The notes under the pieces are model-generated. The model did not search any database. It was not told where the DNA came from and saw nothing but the letters and a program-made list of their open reading frames with translations. 64,000 nt of DNA from Martelella sp. AD-3 (GTDB lineage: Bacteria; Pseudomonadota; Alphaproteobacteria; Rhizobiales; Rhizobiaceae), in contig NZ_CP014275.1 in the NCBI RefSeq assembly GCF_001578105.1, positions 1,674,001 to 1,738,000 of the forward strand, read 5' to 3'. Numbering within the stretch: the first letter of the stretch is position 1; every line of letters begins with the position of its first letter. Both the position numbers and the translations under genes were made by a program. Positions 1 through 7,890 of the stretch are shown here, piece after piece.

Positions 1-423
1 TCCAACAATGGCGGCAACAGCTATGTCGAGGTCGGTCAGCGCAGCAATGGCGATGGCTTCATCTGGTCGCGGGGACGGGAATATACCTTCGGCAGCGATG
101 GCCGGCTCTCAAACGGGAGCTGGAACATCTACGCTGACGGCAATGTCGGGGGCTCGGTATGGGGCAACTGGGGCAGTAACGATGCCTTCAACGCCATCTC
201 CAACCGGATCGAAAGCAGGGCATCGGCTTATGCCATGGGCCGGGCCGCCGCCGGCGCCCGCGTCCAGCACGACAGCGGCACTTATGAGATCGGCACGGTC
301 CAAACGACCGGCAATACGGTCGACTGCCCGGCCGGCATGTTCATCACCGGCCTGCGTTGCCAGAACTATGACTGGGCGGTGCGCGAGATCTATGTCCGGG
401 CCAAATATGCGAGGAACCAGTAA
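1..423 (+). CDS. Phage tail-fibre-like protein, C-terminal part (5' truncated by window)
   Basis: The frame is open from the first base and ends at a TAA at 421-423, leaving 140 residues. The visible part is rich in Gly, Asn, Ser and Trp with short aromatic-glycine repeats (GSVWGNWGSND). It ends in a compact segment containing VDCPAGMFITGLRC, a pattern common in the tips of phage fibre and receptor-binding proteins. The next gene starts inside its stop codon (TAATG), so the two are translationally coupled. The call rests on composition and on the fibre-assembly-type neighbour; the N-terminal half is not available. Confidence 0.6.
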   Translation, partial: SNNGGNSYVEVGQRSNGDGFIWSRGREYTFGSDGRLSNGSWNIYADGNVGGSVWGNWGSNDAFNAISNRIESRASAYAMGRAAAGARVQHDSGTYEIGTVQTTGNTVDCPAGMFITGLRCQNYDWAVREIYVRAKYARNQ

Positions 424-1067
424 TGGCGACAACACTCACGCCCGACAGCGCCAATGCGCTCAATCCGGATCTCGATCACGATACGCTCGGCTATCTTCTG
501 TCGCTGGCCTATCCCGGCGCAGAGCCGGGCAAAGACTTCCGCACGGGTCATATTGTCGATGACGACACCGGCGCGCGCGTCGGCTCCGCCGTGATCCTCG
601 ACTGGCAGGTCGATGCTGCCTTTCCGACACCGGACGATCTCCACGCCCTGCTTGATGCGCATCACGATGCGGTCGAGGCCTTCGCCCGGGAGCGCGCTAA
701 CCGCGCGCATCGCCATGCCGTCGATGCCGAACGCGACCGTCGGATTGCGGCGGGTTTTGTCTTCAACGGCGTCCTCTACCAGTCCCGGGCCGCAGACCGG
801 GAGAACATTGCCGGCGCGGCGACGGCCGCCCTTGGCGCCATGATCGACGGCGCTGAGGCCGGCGACTATCGCTGGCATGGCGGCGCCAGTGACTTTGTGT
901 GGATTGCCGCCGATAACAGCACGCACAAAATGGATGCGGCGACCCTCTATGCGCTTGGCCAGGCGGCCCTTGCCCACAAGCAGGCGCATATCTTTGCCGC
1001 CCGGGCGCTGAAGGATCTGTCTTCGATCCCGGCCGACTTCGCCTCAGACAGACACTGGCCGGAGTAA
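423..1067 (+). CDS. DUF4376-type phage tail protein
   Basis: 214 residues starting at the ATG that overlaps the previous stop. The C-terminal ~110 residues have the DUF4376 layout: an Arg-rich helix (ERDRRIAAGFVFNGVLYQSR), a small Ala/Gly-rich helix, a W-containing strand pair (FVWIAADNSTHKMDAATL) and a last helix ending near FAARALKDL. DUF4376 proteins are commonly encoded next to tail fibres and are thought to be tail or fibre-associated parts, but no biochemical role is established. The N-terminal half is not recognised. Overlap with the upstream fibre gene supports a joint role in tail-tip assembly. Confidence 0.6.
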   Translation: MATTLTPDSANALNPDLDHDTLGYLLSLAYPGAEPGKDFRTGHIVDDDTGARVGSAVILDWQVDAAFPTPDDLHALLDAHHDAVEAFARERANRAHRHAVDAERDRRIAAGFVFNGVLYQSRAADRENIAGAATAALGAMIDGAEAGDYRWHGGASDFVWIAADNSTHKMDAATLYALGQAALAHKQAHIFAARALKDLSSIPADFASDRHWPE

Positions 1068-1071
1068 GACC

Positions 1072-1338
1072 ATGCCATCCCTGACAATCGGACTGAGCCT
1101 TGCGACCATGCGGCCGCCGGGGCGCGGGCGCTGGTGGGCGTCCGCCGCCTTTCCGGCCGTCGACGCCGAAACGGGTCTGACGTTCGGCCCGGCCGCCAAT
1201 CTGGATTTTGGCGGCAACCGTTACGCCATCACCGAAGGCTGGTGGGAACTGCCGGCTTATGCGGCGGGCGATGCCGACGGGATCGGCAGATCGCCGGCCG
1301 CCATTCTTGATTTTTCCACTGACAGATATGCGAGGTGA
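1072..1338 (+). CDS. Small phage protein of unknown function
   Basis: 88 residues, starting four bases after the preceding stop and ending three bases before the next gene, so it sits tightly in the tail operon. No domain is recognised. There is no signal peptide or membrane segment. The sequence is rich in Gly, Ala and aromatic residues (RWWASAAF, GWWELPAY) and twice shows an LDF-x(1-3)-[NT]-x-[YR]-type pattern (ANLDFGGNRYA and AILDFSTDRYA), which suggests a short internal duplication. A small structural or fibre-attached part is possible, judged only by position. Confidence 0.5.
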   Translation: MPSLTIGLSLATMRPPGRGRWWASAAFPAVDAETGLTFGPAANLDFGGNRYAITEGWWELPAYAAGDADGIGRSPAAILDFSTDRYAR

Positions 1339-1341
1339 ACC

Positions 1342-2466
1342 ATGCGAAACGCTGGTTTTGCGGAGATGATTGATTTTAGCCGGCCCGGCTCGGCGACCTA
1401 TGTCGGGGCGGATGGGTTGATCCATACGGCTGCGGCCGATGTGCCGCGCTTTGACTATACGAATGGGCGGCGGCAATTGTTGCTGGAGGGGCCTGCAACG
1501 AACCTGCTGACCTACTCTACTGGCCTGGGAGGTCTCGGCAGCTCAAGATGCGTTTCCACTTCCGGTTATCTTGCTCCCGATGGCTCAATGAATGCCGTCC
1601 GGAGCGTTTGTACAGGAGAAACAGATCCGATCCTGGAGCGTGGCGTATCAATAACGCCCTCCGCAGAAACACAGACGTTCTCTGTATGGCTCCGCGTTGT
1701 CGATGCCGTAGGCTTAAAGCCTATTGTCCGATTTTACGCATATGGAGCGACCGGTCTGGAGAGTTTGACGTCAGCAGTTAGTGAGGAACTAACGGACGAA
1801 TGGCGACGGTATAAGTTCGCAGTCAAATGGCCCGAAGACATGGTCAGCACGACTATCCGGTGGCGCTTCGACCCGTTCGATAATTCCATGATAGGGGATA
1901 GCAACTCAAATACGCCCCCTGAGGGCGCAGCAATCGAGCACTGGGGCTGGCAGGTTGAGGAAGGCGAACACGCGACGTCCTACATCCCGACCAGCGGCAG
2001 CGCCGTCACTCGCCCCGCAGAAAACGCGCGGCTTTCCAAGCCTATCGCTTCGCTCTTGCAGCGAGATGAAATGAGCCTTTTGGTGCAAGGGCAGGGCTTC
2101 TCCAATGGCGGGGGGCGAATTGTTGGCGACAACCTGTCCAGAAGAGTTATCGGGTTCGGCCCAAATCCCGGCGTGGTTTATATCGGGAATAACAACGCGA
2201 TAAATCTTGGGACGCTCACAAGCCCGCTGCCGCCTTTTGGGGTCGCGGTGGCAAATAGCGCTTCCAAAAACAGCAAGCACGGGAGCCTCAACGGCGATCC
2301 GGTCGTATCCAACTCCTACCGAATCGATAGCGCGTTTGAGACAGTATTCCTGGGCCGAGACGGCAGTCCGTTTCGCTTTGCCCCTGGGTGGTTTGATCAA
2401 ATGGTGATCTGGCCATTCCGGATGTCGGATACCGACCTCAAAAGACTGGCGGTGCCCTATGCGTGA
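1342..2466 (+). CDS. Phage spike/fibre-like protein with lectin-type domains
   Basis: 374 residues. The N-terminal part has the pattern of phage head-spike or tail-spike fibres: FSRPGSATYVGADGLI, then LLLEGPATNLL, then a jelly-roll-like domain ending HATSYIPTSGSAVTRPA. This series recurs in phage proteins that display a carbohydrate-binding fold. The C-terminal ~140 residues look like a second concanavalin-like beta-sandwich and end in a strand-rich FDQMVIWPFRMSDTDLKRL. It probably binds a surface glycan of the host. Base composition between about 1500 and 2400 is more AT-rich than in neighbouring genes, suggesting that this receptor-binding part was exchanged between phages. The next gene begins inside its last codons. 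Confidence 0.6.
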   Translation: MRNAGFAEMIDFSRPGSATYVGADGLIHTAAADVPRFDYTNGRRQLLLEGPATNLLTYSTGLGGLGSSRCVSTSGYLAPDGSMNAVRSVCTGETDPILERGVSITPSAETQTFSVWLRVVDAVGLKPIVRFYAYGATGLESLTSAVSEELTDEWRRYKFAVKWPEDMVSTTIRWRFDPFDNSMIGDSNSNTPPEGAAIEHWGWQVEEGEHATSYIPTSGSAVTRPAENARLSKPIASLLQRDEMSLLVQGQGFSNGGGRIVGDNLSRRVIGFGPNPGVVYIGNNNAINLGTLTSPLPPFGVAVANSASKNSKHGSLNGDPVVSNSYRIDSAFETVFLGRDGSPFRFAPGWFDQMVIWPFRMSDTDLKRLAVPYA

Positions 2467-2815
2467 TGTCTTTCTGAAGTTCGAAGATCATGCTGAGGCA
2501 TTGGCCGTTCTCAATACAGCGAGCCTAGCGGTTCCAGCCGAAGAGGGGGAGGCGGCCCGCCTTGGCTACCGCGATACCGGCCTGCCGGCGGGCATGCTGG
2601 CGCTCAAACCCGTGGGTGCGGATTGCGACGGTCTCGTCTATGCCCCGACCGGCGAGACCGTAACCGGCGGCGATGGCATCGCCTATCCGGAGATGGCGGC
2701 CGTCGACGGCTACCACGTCAATCTCCGTCTGGCCGACGGCGCGTCGCTGCCGGCGGCACTGGTGGCTCATGTGGTCGCGCCGGAACCGGCAACGCCGGCC
2801 GAACGCTTTGCCTGA
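2459..2815 (+). CDS. Small phage protein of unknown function
   Basis: 118 residues. Its ATG lies eight bases inside the preceding gene (ATGCGTGA), so translation is probably coupled. No membrane segment or signal peptide is seen. The C-terminal half (PAALVAHVVAPEPATPAERFA) with its acidic and aromatic N-terminal part resembles the small chaperone or tip proteins that often follow tail-spike genes, but I do not recognise a family. It is the last gene of the tail-side operon; the next gene is on the other strand. Confidence 0.5.
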   Translation: MRDVFLKFEDHAEALAVLNTASLAVPAEEGEAARLGYRDTGLPAGMLALKPVGADCDGLVYAPTGETVTGGDGIAYPEMAAVDGYHVNLRLADGASLPAALVAHVVAPEPATPAERFA

Positions 2816-2854
2816 GTGACTTGCTGCGCCTATCGGATGACGCACTTGTGAAGC

Positions 2855-3214
2855 TTATCGGAGGGCCCGGTTTGTATAGCTCAGTCGGATGCGGTTGAGC
2901 ATATACCCAAGTGCAATTCCGGCAGCTGCGCCGACGGCTTTGATATTGGCGTCGGCAATCCTGGGGTGTCGCGTCGGTGCAAGATGCTGCAGCGCTTCGA
3001 TGGCGAAAGAGCCCAGCAGTACGAAAATGGCCGCATAGAGCCAATGATTCGGAAACGCCAACACGAACAGCATGCCGAGAAGCACGAAGGCCAGTGCCCG
3101 GTCAATATCAACCGGCAGAATATCGTTCGGCCGTAAGCCGATCGGAGAGATCGTTGCAAAGACGATAAAGGCCAGCACGCCGATGGCAAGAGTGCGCAGG
3201 AATAATGTTGTCAT
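2855..3214 (-). CDS. VanZ-family small membrane protein
   Basis: 119 residues, almost entirely hydrophobic, with about four membrane segments. The VanZ signature is present near the C-terminus: an EALQHLAPTRHP stretch at the end of the third helix, followed by a D-containing loop (RIADANIKAVGAAAGIALGY). VanZ proteins are membrane proteins of uncertain chemistry; VanZ itself gives teicoplanin resistance in enterococci. The gene lies between the tail operon and the endolysin and runs against both, so it has its own transcription and looks like a cargo gene (moron). It could alternatively be a lysis- or envelope-modifying phage function. Confidence 0.75.
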   Translation of the reverse strand: MTTLFLRTLAIGVLAFIVFATISPIGLRPNDILPVDIDRALAFVLLGMLFVLAFPNHWLYAAIFVLLGSFAIEALQHLAPTRHPRIADANIKAVGAAAGIALGYMLNRIRLSYTNRALR

Positions 3215-3336
3215 AGGTTTGTCACACTAGGCCATAGGCGAGCCTTGGCAAGTGTCAAATTGGTAATGGGCTCACGTATGGCCACGACAAGCTGAGTAAC
3301 CGGGCGTCGCCCGGAAAACCCAAGGGAAAACCAAAA

Positions 3337-4281
3337 ATGGAAATCACCACGGTCTCCGAGCCGGGGGCAGCCTTCGTGCGCGGGCACGAGGGCGCGCCCA
3401 CTGTCGCCTATCTCGATCCGACCGGCACACCGACGCTCTTTGCCGGCTTCACCATGAACTCGCCCTATTGCCGGCTGGAACTGGCCAAGATCGGGATCAC
3501 GCGGATCGTCCCCGGCAAGACGACAATCTCGGTTGAGGACGGCGACCGGATCTTCCGCGCCGTGCTCAATCAGGGCTATGCGAAAGAAGTCGTCGCCAAC
3601 TCGCCGGCGGATCGCACGCAATATCAGCTCGATGCCGCAACCAGCGCTGCTTATAATCTCGGCGGCCGCGTGGTCAGCAAATGGCGCTTCGGCAAGCTCT
3701 GGCGCGCCGGCAAGGTCAAGGCGGCGGCCGATTATCTCGCCTCGCATTACAACACCTCGAAGGGAAAGCGCTTACCCGGGCTTGTGCGCCGGCGCAGGGA
3801 AGAGGCGCTGCTGTTTGAACAGGGCGTCTATACCGGTGTGGATGCTTCCGCGCCGGAGGCCATTCCGCGAAAGGTCACGAACACCGCGCCGGAAACAGGC
3901 GATCCCGTCGTGCGCGATGTCCAGACCATGCTGACGAAACGTGGCTTCGATCCCGGCGCGATCGATGGCTGGTTCGGCGAGAAGACAAAGGCCGCCGTGC
4001 TCGCCTATCAGATGGCGCATCCGCATCTCAAAAATGACGGCATCATCGGTCCAGCGACCATCGCCCAGCTGCGCCGCGACATGAAAGCCGTGAAGGATGC
4101 CGCGCAAAAGTCCGGGGCCTCGGCTGCGGTAACCGGCGCGCTCGCCTGGGCGTCCGGCCTGCCGGTCGGCTGGATCGTCGGCGGCGTTGCCGTTGCCGCA
4201 GCACTCTGGTTCGCCTGGCGCTACCGCGATGTCATCGCGCGCCGGATCAACACACTGACCGGTCACGAGGTGTGGGTATGA
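3337..4281 (+). CDS. Phage endolysin: GH24 muramidase with peptidoglycan-binding domain and C-terminal anchor
   Basis: 314 residues. The N-terminal domain is a T4-lysozyme-type muramidase that cleaves the MurNAc-GlcNAc bond. Glu18, Asp27 and Thr33 have the same spacing as the T4 catalytic triad (E-x8-D-x5-T), within GHEG...AYLDPTGTPT. The GLVRRRREE segment near residue 150 is the conserved helix before the domain end. Residues ~185-240 form a PG_binding_1 domain (VQTMLTKRGFDPGAIDGWFG...AVLAYQ). A hydrophobic segment at ~268-290 may anchor the protein, as in signal-arrest or membrane-tethered endolysins. Its stop overlaps the next start (ATGA), so it forms a lysis cassette with the two following genes. 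Confidence 0.88.
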   Translation: MEITTVSEPGAAFVRGHEGAPTVAYLDPTGTPTLFAGFTMNSPYCRLELAKIGITRIVPGKTTISVEDGDRIFRAVLNQGYAKEVVANSPADRTQYQLDAATSAAYNLGGRVVSKWRFGKLWRAGKVKAAADYLASHYNTSKGKRLPGLVRRRREEALLFEQGVYTGVDASAPEAIPRKVTNTAPETGDPVVRDVQTMLTKRGFDPGAIDGWFGEKTKAAVLAYQMAHPHLKNDGIIGPATIAQLRRDMKAVKDAAQKSGASAAVTGALAWASGLPVGWIVGGVAVAAALWFAWRYRDVIARRINTLTGHEVWV

Positions 4282-4700
4282 TTGCCGCACTCGTGACATG
4301 GCTCGCCAGGCTCGGCGCAGGCGGTCTTCTCGACCGCGCCGCCGACCTGATCGAGCAGCGGGCAGAGCTTCAAAACGACAGCAAAAAGATCGAGGCGGAG
4401 CTGACGGCGGAATATCTGCGGCAGGTGGTTGCCGAGACCCGCGAGATGGCGGCGCTCAACAAGGCGAAGTTCGCCGTGCCGTGGTTCTGGCTGTTTGCCG
4501 GCTTCTTCCTCGTGCCGCTTGCCGTCTGGTGGGCGGCGATCTGTCTTTACAACATGCTCTGGTGCCCGGACTGCATCTATGCGCAGCCCTGGACGATCGC
4601 CGCCTTTCCCGCCCCGCTCGATGCCTGGGCGGGCAACATGATCCAGTGGGTCTTCTATGTCGGCTCGGGCGTTGCCGGGTTGCGCGCAATCATCAAATAA
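4278..4700 (+). CDS. Phage membrane protein, holin-like
   Basis: 140 residues from the ATG that overlaps the endolysin stop; a GTG six bases earlier is less likely. The first ~60 residues form a charged amphipathic helix (LIEQRAELQNDSKKIEAEL). A strong membrane segment follows (FWLFAGFFLVPLAVWWAAICLY), then a Cys-containing loop and a second hydrophobic helix at the end (IQWVFYVGSGVAGLRAII). This layout fits holin-like proteins of rhizobial phages and gene-transfer agents, which make the inner-membrane holes that release or activate the endolysin. The family assignment is inference; the position directly after the endolysin supports it. Confidence 0.55.
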   Translation: MIAALVTWLARLGAGGLLDRAADLIEQRAELQNDSKKIEAELTAEYLRQVVAETREMAALNKAKFAVPWFWLFAGFFLVPLAVWWAAICLYNMLWCPDCIYAQPWTIAAFPAPLDAWAGNMIQWVFYVGSGVAGLRAIIK

Positions 4701-4712
4701 CGAGGGCAGGGC

Positions 4713-5036
4713 ATGACGGTCGATCTCGCGCGTCATCTGGGAGAGGTTCAGGGCAAGCTCGATGCCCTGATCCGCAAGGTGGACGAAAATCGCAGCGGCA
4801 ATGATGAAATCCACGACCGTCTGAACACGGTCGAGCACCAGAACGAACGTCTGCTCGAGCAGAACAAGGCCCTGTCGCAGCGCATCGGTGAAACCGAGGA
4901 GTTCGTCGCCGAATACCAGAAGATCAAGCAGATCGGCCGGGGCTACATCCTCGGCGCCGCCATGGCCGGGACCGGGTTTGGGGTGTGGCTTTCCGATGGG
5001 CTGATGCAGGTACTGAAGGCGTTGAAGGGTGGGTGA
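4713..5036 (+). CDS. Phage coiled-coil protein with C-terminal membrane helix
   Basis: 107 residues, 12 bases after the previous stop. Residues ~5-70 are a heptad-rich coiled coil (LGEVQGKLDALIRKVDENR; VEHQNERLLEQNKAL). After KIKQIGRGY, residues ~75-100 form one hydrophobic helix (ILGAAMAGTGFGVWLSDGL). The layout resembles small proteins of rhizobial phage lysis cassettes (DUF1515-like is possible, not certain). It may be a second holin or an accessory regulator. The last 118 bases are 92% identical to a fragment at 7921-8038, the remnant of a second copy. Confidence 0.55.
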   Translation: MTVDLARHLGEVQGKLDALIRKVDENRSGNDEIHDRLNTVEHQNERLLEQNKALSQRIGETEEFVAEYQKIKQIGRGYILGAAMAGTGFGVWLSDGLMQVLKALKGG

Positions 5037-5136
5037 CTATGGATCTCTTGAGAGTTCAACCAGCGGCCAATCTTGCCAGAGAATAAATAGGATGCTTCTG
5101 TCGATTTGGTTGAGGCAGTTGTCATAAACGTCCGTT

Positions 5137-5164
5137 GACCTCAGACCTCAGACCTCAGACCTCT
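5137..5164. repeat. Heptamer tandem repeat (GACCTCA)
   Basis: Four head-to-tail copies of a 7-bp unit, GACCTCA three times and GACCTCT once. The repeat overlaps the stop codon of the diguanylate cyclase gene. Because the unit length is not a multiple of three, slippage here would shift the last residues and stop of that protein. Confidence 0.8.
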
Positions 5165-6207
5165 GATTTCATGATTGCATCTCTACCGGCATCCTTCGCC
5201 TGATAAAGCGCTTGGTCCGCCTTTTTTACAATGCTGCTGAGAGGGCTGGCCCCATCTTCAGATGCACTTACGCCTGCACTGAACGTCACGCCGATATTTT
5301 CTCTCCCTAGCGGGAAAGGGTTTTGACGGAGCGTATTCTGAATACGAGCGGCTGTTCGGTCCGCCTGATCGATGGTAGCGTTTGGCATAATTACGACGAA
5401 TTCCTCTCCGCCATAGCGAATGGCCAGATCCGTTTCCCTGACTGACGAAGAAATTACTGCCGCGATATGTTGCAGTACGCGGTCACCAACGTCATGACCG
5501 TATCTGTCATTCAGATTTTTGAAGTGGTCGATATCGATCAGTAGGATTGCGAACGGGCTGCTGGCGCGACCATTAAACCGGTTGTACTCGAGTTTGTCGA
5601 ACAGGTAGCGGTTACCAATTTTCGTTAATGCATCGGTCTCCAAATCTGACGTAACTGTCTTCAGGTGTGTATGATAGTTTACTTCAAGGCAAAGGAATTT
5701 GCCCGCTATCATTACGCCAAGAAAATTAGCTATCAAGAAGGGCAACGCGTTTGTTTCGAAAACGGGTCGAGCTACTTCAAACGGCAAGATAAAGAGCGTA
5801 AAAGCCGGACAGAAAGCCAAGATTCCTAGCGCGCAGAAGCCCCAGAAATCTCTGCGATTGTTCGTAACCTTCCGGTAAATGATGCTGAGGGCCGAGGCTA
5901 GTGCGATACCAACTATCCCGGCGAACATGGCTTGCCCACCGATAAAGAACCGGGCTGTTCCCGCCAATAGCAGAGACATCAGGGCTGCATAGGTTCCACC
6001 GAAGGGGGCGGCTATTATCAGCATTACATAGCGGCCATCGATCCTGACGCCAGGCACTACCTCCGCTGGGGAGAACATAGCGGCAGTTGCGGCAAGTCCG
6101 AATAGAGCGCCATATGCCAAAGAGTTGTACCGAAGGCTCCTTTTAGCGCGCAACAGGATGCTGAAGATCACTATCACAACAGCGGTTAGCCCCAAGCTGT
6201 TGGTCAG
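5155..6207 (-). pseudogene. Membrane diguanylate cyclase (5TMR-LYT + GGDEF), split by an insertion sequence
   Basis: Makes c-di-GMP from two GTP. Five to six hydrophobic helices fill the first ~180 residues and match the 5TMR-LYT sensor type (DGRYVMLIIAAPFGGTYAALMS). The catalytic domain follows: DALTKIGNRYLFD, IDIDHFKNLND, active-site GGEEF, and an inhibitory-site RETD five residues before it. All key residues are present. The frame runs past the only internal start (TTG at 6195) to the element boundary and hits a stop (TAG, 6247-6249) inside the element. The missing start lies beyond the element at 7755-7757. Removing the element and one 9-bp repeat restores a 359-residue frame beginning MFTASTLEALTNSLGLTAV. 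The full-length gene is therefore broken; low expression from TTG 6195 cannot be excluded. Confidence 0.85.
6199..6207. repeat. Target-site duplication, left copy
   Basis: GTTGGTCAG directly abuts the left terminus of the insertion sequence and is repeated perfectly at 7722-7730. Nine bases is longer than the 3-5 bp usual for IS3-family elements. Confidence 0.85.
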
Positions 6208-6281
6208 TGTCCGTCGTCGAATGATTATGGACAGAATGGGGTCTGGCTATCAGGAGAGATTGGCTCGTCTGATGTGTTGAT

Positions 6282-7262
6282 TTAAGCCGCGTTTGCGTGG
6301 TGTTGCAAGCGTCGGTTTTGAATGGTCTGTTGCTTGATCCTCTTTCGCTGTTTCAGGATTTCGTCTCCTCTGCCGAAGTAGACATCCGCCGGTGTGAGGT
6401 TGCCGAGGCTCTCGTGGTATCGGCGATTGTTGTAATGGTCGATGAATGCGCCGATCTGCGCTTCAAGGTCTTCGGGGAAGAAGTAATTCTCGAGCAGGAT
6501 CCGGTTTTTCAGCGTCTGGTGCCAGCGCTCGATCTTGCCTTGGGTCTGCGGATGACCGGGCGCGCCGTGAAGCTGCTCCATCTTCCTGTCCTTCAGCCAG
6601 TCCGCCAGGTCTTCGGCGATGTAGCATCCGCCATTATCCGACAGAAGCCGCGGTTTGTGCTCCACCTTGACGCTGTCGCAGCCGGATGCAGAAAGCGCAA
6701 TGTTCAGCGTGTCGGTTACATCACCCACCTTCATGTTCGTGCACAGTTTCCATCCCACGATATATCGGGAAAAGTCATCGAGGATGGTGGACAGATACAA
6801 CCAGCCCCAGCCGATCACCTTCAGATAGGTGAAATCGGTTTGCCACATCTCATTGGGGCGAACGGTCTTGTCCCTGAATTCATTGTCCGCCTTGACGACA
6901 ATGAAGGCTGGCGAGGTGATCAGATCGTGCGCCTTGAGCAGGCGATAGACGGACGCCTCTGATACGAAATAGCTTTTTGTGTCGGTGAAGGTCACCGCCA
7001 GTTCGCGCGGGGAGAGCTCCGGCTCTTCAAGCGCCAGCTCTATCACCTCGTCCCTGATAGTATCGGGAATGCGGTTCCATACCCGTGACGGGGCGGATGA
7101 GCGGTCCTCCAGCCCCTCAACGCCAAAGCGCTGGAAACGGTCATACCAGCGGTAAAAGGTCTGGCGGGGAATGGCGAGCTGCTCCAGTGTCTTCTTCACC
7201 GGCAGGTGCGATTGCTCGACCAGCCGGATGATTTCCAACTTCTCGGATGCGGGGTATCTCAT
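6282..7262 (-). CDS. IS3-like transposase OrfB (DDE integrase domain)
   Basis: 326 residues. The N-terminal ~60 residues are a helix-turn-helix (KKTLEQLAIPRQTFYRWYDRF). The rest is an rve/RNase H-fold catalytic domain with the DDE acidic triad visible as WQTDFTY, LLSDNGG and QGKIERW. It cuts and joins the element ends. The start codon overlaps the orfA stop as ATGA, so OrfB is probably made by coupled re-initiation rather than, or as well as, by the frameshift usual in IS3 elements. The C-terminus is complete (YHESLGNLTPADVYFG...). Confidence 0.92.
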   Translation of the reverse strand: MRYPASEKLEIIRLVEQSHLPVKKTLEQLAIPRQTFYRWYDRFQRFGVEGLEDRSSAPSRVWNRIPDTIRDEVIELALEEPELSPRELAVTFTDTKSYFVSEASVYRLLKAHDLITSPAFIVVKADNEFRDKTVRPNEMWQTDFTYLKVIGWGWLYLSTILDDFSRYIVGWKLCTNMKVGDVTDTLNIALSASGCDSVKVEHKPRLLSDNGGCYIAEDLADWLKDRKMEQLHGAPGHPQTQGKIERWHQTLKNRILLENYFFPEDLEAQIGAFIDHYNNRRYHESLGNLTPADVYFGRGDEILKQRKRIKQQTIQNRRLQHHANAA

Positions 7263-7633
7263 TCTTCTGCGTCCCCATCCCCGATCATGCTTTTTTTGAG
7301 CAGGCGCAGCTCCAGCGTCTGCTCGGCCACGACCTCTTTCAGATCGCGTGTTTCCCGACGTAATGCCTTCACCTCATCCGTCGTTGCGGCCCGAGCCGTA
7401 TCGCCGGCCAGGCGCCGCTTGCCGGCCTCGAGAAATTCCTTCGACCAAGTGTAATACATGCTTTCGGCGATACCCTCGCGGCGGCAGAGCGCGGCGATAC
7501 TGTCTTCGCCGCGCAGGCCTTCCAGCACAATGCGGATCTTTTCCTCGGCCGAATAGGATTTGCGTGTGGCCCGGCGGATATCCTTGATCGCCTTGTCTGC
7601 CGTCGGCTTCTGCTGCCCGGATTTCTGTCTCAT
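7259..7633 (-). CDS. IS3-like transposase OrfA (DNA-binding subunit)
   Basis: 124 residues. It has a basic N-terminus, then an HTH_Tnp_1 domain (YSAEEKIRIVLEGLRGEDSI...GIAESMYYTWSKEFL), then a leucine-zipper-like coiled coil (EVKALRRETRDLKEVVAEQ) that usually mediates multimerisation with OrfB. OrfA recognises the element ends and in IS3 relatives can regulate transposition when made alone. It lies just inside the right end and overlaps orfB by four bases. No frame damage is visible. Confidence 0.9.
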   Translation of the reverse strand: MRQKSGQQKPTADKAIKDIRRATRKSYSAEEKIRIVLEGLRGEDSIAALCRREGIAESMYYTWSKEFLEAGKRRLAGDTARAATTDEVKALRRETRDLKEVVAEQTLELRLLKKSMIGDGDAEE

Positions 7634-7721
7634 CTTCGCTTCCTTTGCGTGCGCTATGATGAGCCAAAACCCTCCCTTATCCGTTAAGCCAGATCTGTCT
7701 CAAAGGCGTTGAGACGGAACA

Positions 7722-7730
7722 GTTGGTCAG
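7722..7730. repeat. Target-site duplication, right copy
   Basis: GTTGGTCAG directly follows the right terminus of the insertion sequence and matches 6199-6207 base for base. Confidence 0.85.
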
Positions 7731-7757
7731 AGCTTCAAGCGTAGACGCGGTGAACAT
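7722..7757 (-). pseudogene. 5' end of the interrupted diguanylate cyclase gene
   Basis: On the minus strand an ATG at 7757-7755 opens MFTASTLEALTN and runs without a stop into the insertion sequence. Joined to the frame at 6207 it continues smoothly into the first membrane helix. An AGGA lies about ten bases before this ATG, a usable but weak ribosome site. An in-frame TGA sits just upstream (7758-7760), which fixes this as the first possible ATG. Confidence 0.75.
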
Positions 7758-7890
7758 TCAATGCGAATCCTGCATAGTAACTCTTGACTTAAAAGATCAG
7801 TATATGGCGCGCCTCAAGCGTTGGCCAGTAGGCAAATCTCCGGGGAATGGATCATTGAACGGACAGAAAATTACCTTGTACAAGCTGTTC

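Larger units (their letters stand above)
6208..7721 (-). mobile_element. IS3-like insertion sequence, 1514 bp, intact
   Basis: The boundaries come from the 9-bp flanking duplication. The ends are imperfect inverted repeats starting TGTCCGTC on the left and TGTTCCGTC on the right (read inward). Inner matches include GACAGA and TCTGGCT. The element carries orfA and orfB on the minus strand with a 4-base overlap, and both frames are open, so it may be active. It inserted 27 bases after the interrupted cyclase gene's start codon. The two-gene layout is IS3-like, but orfB has its own start and an N-terminal helix-turn-helix, as in IS481-type transposases, and the 9-bp duplication is also atypical. 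Confidence 0.88.

Noticed and set aside
6195..6195. TTG at 6195 as the real start of the cyclase
   Set aside because: The frame continues upstream to the element edge and rejoins an ATG beyond the element, so this TTG is an internal codon.
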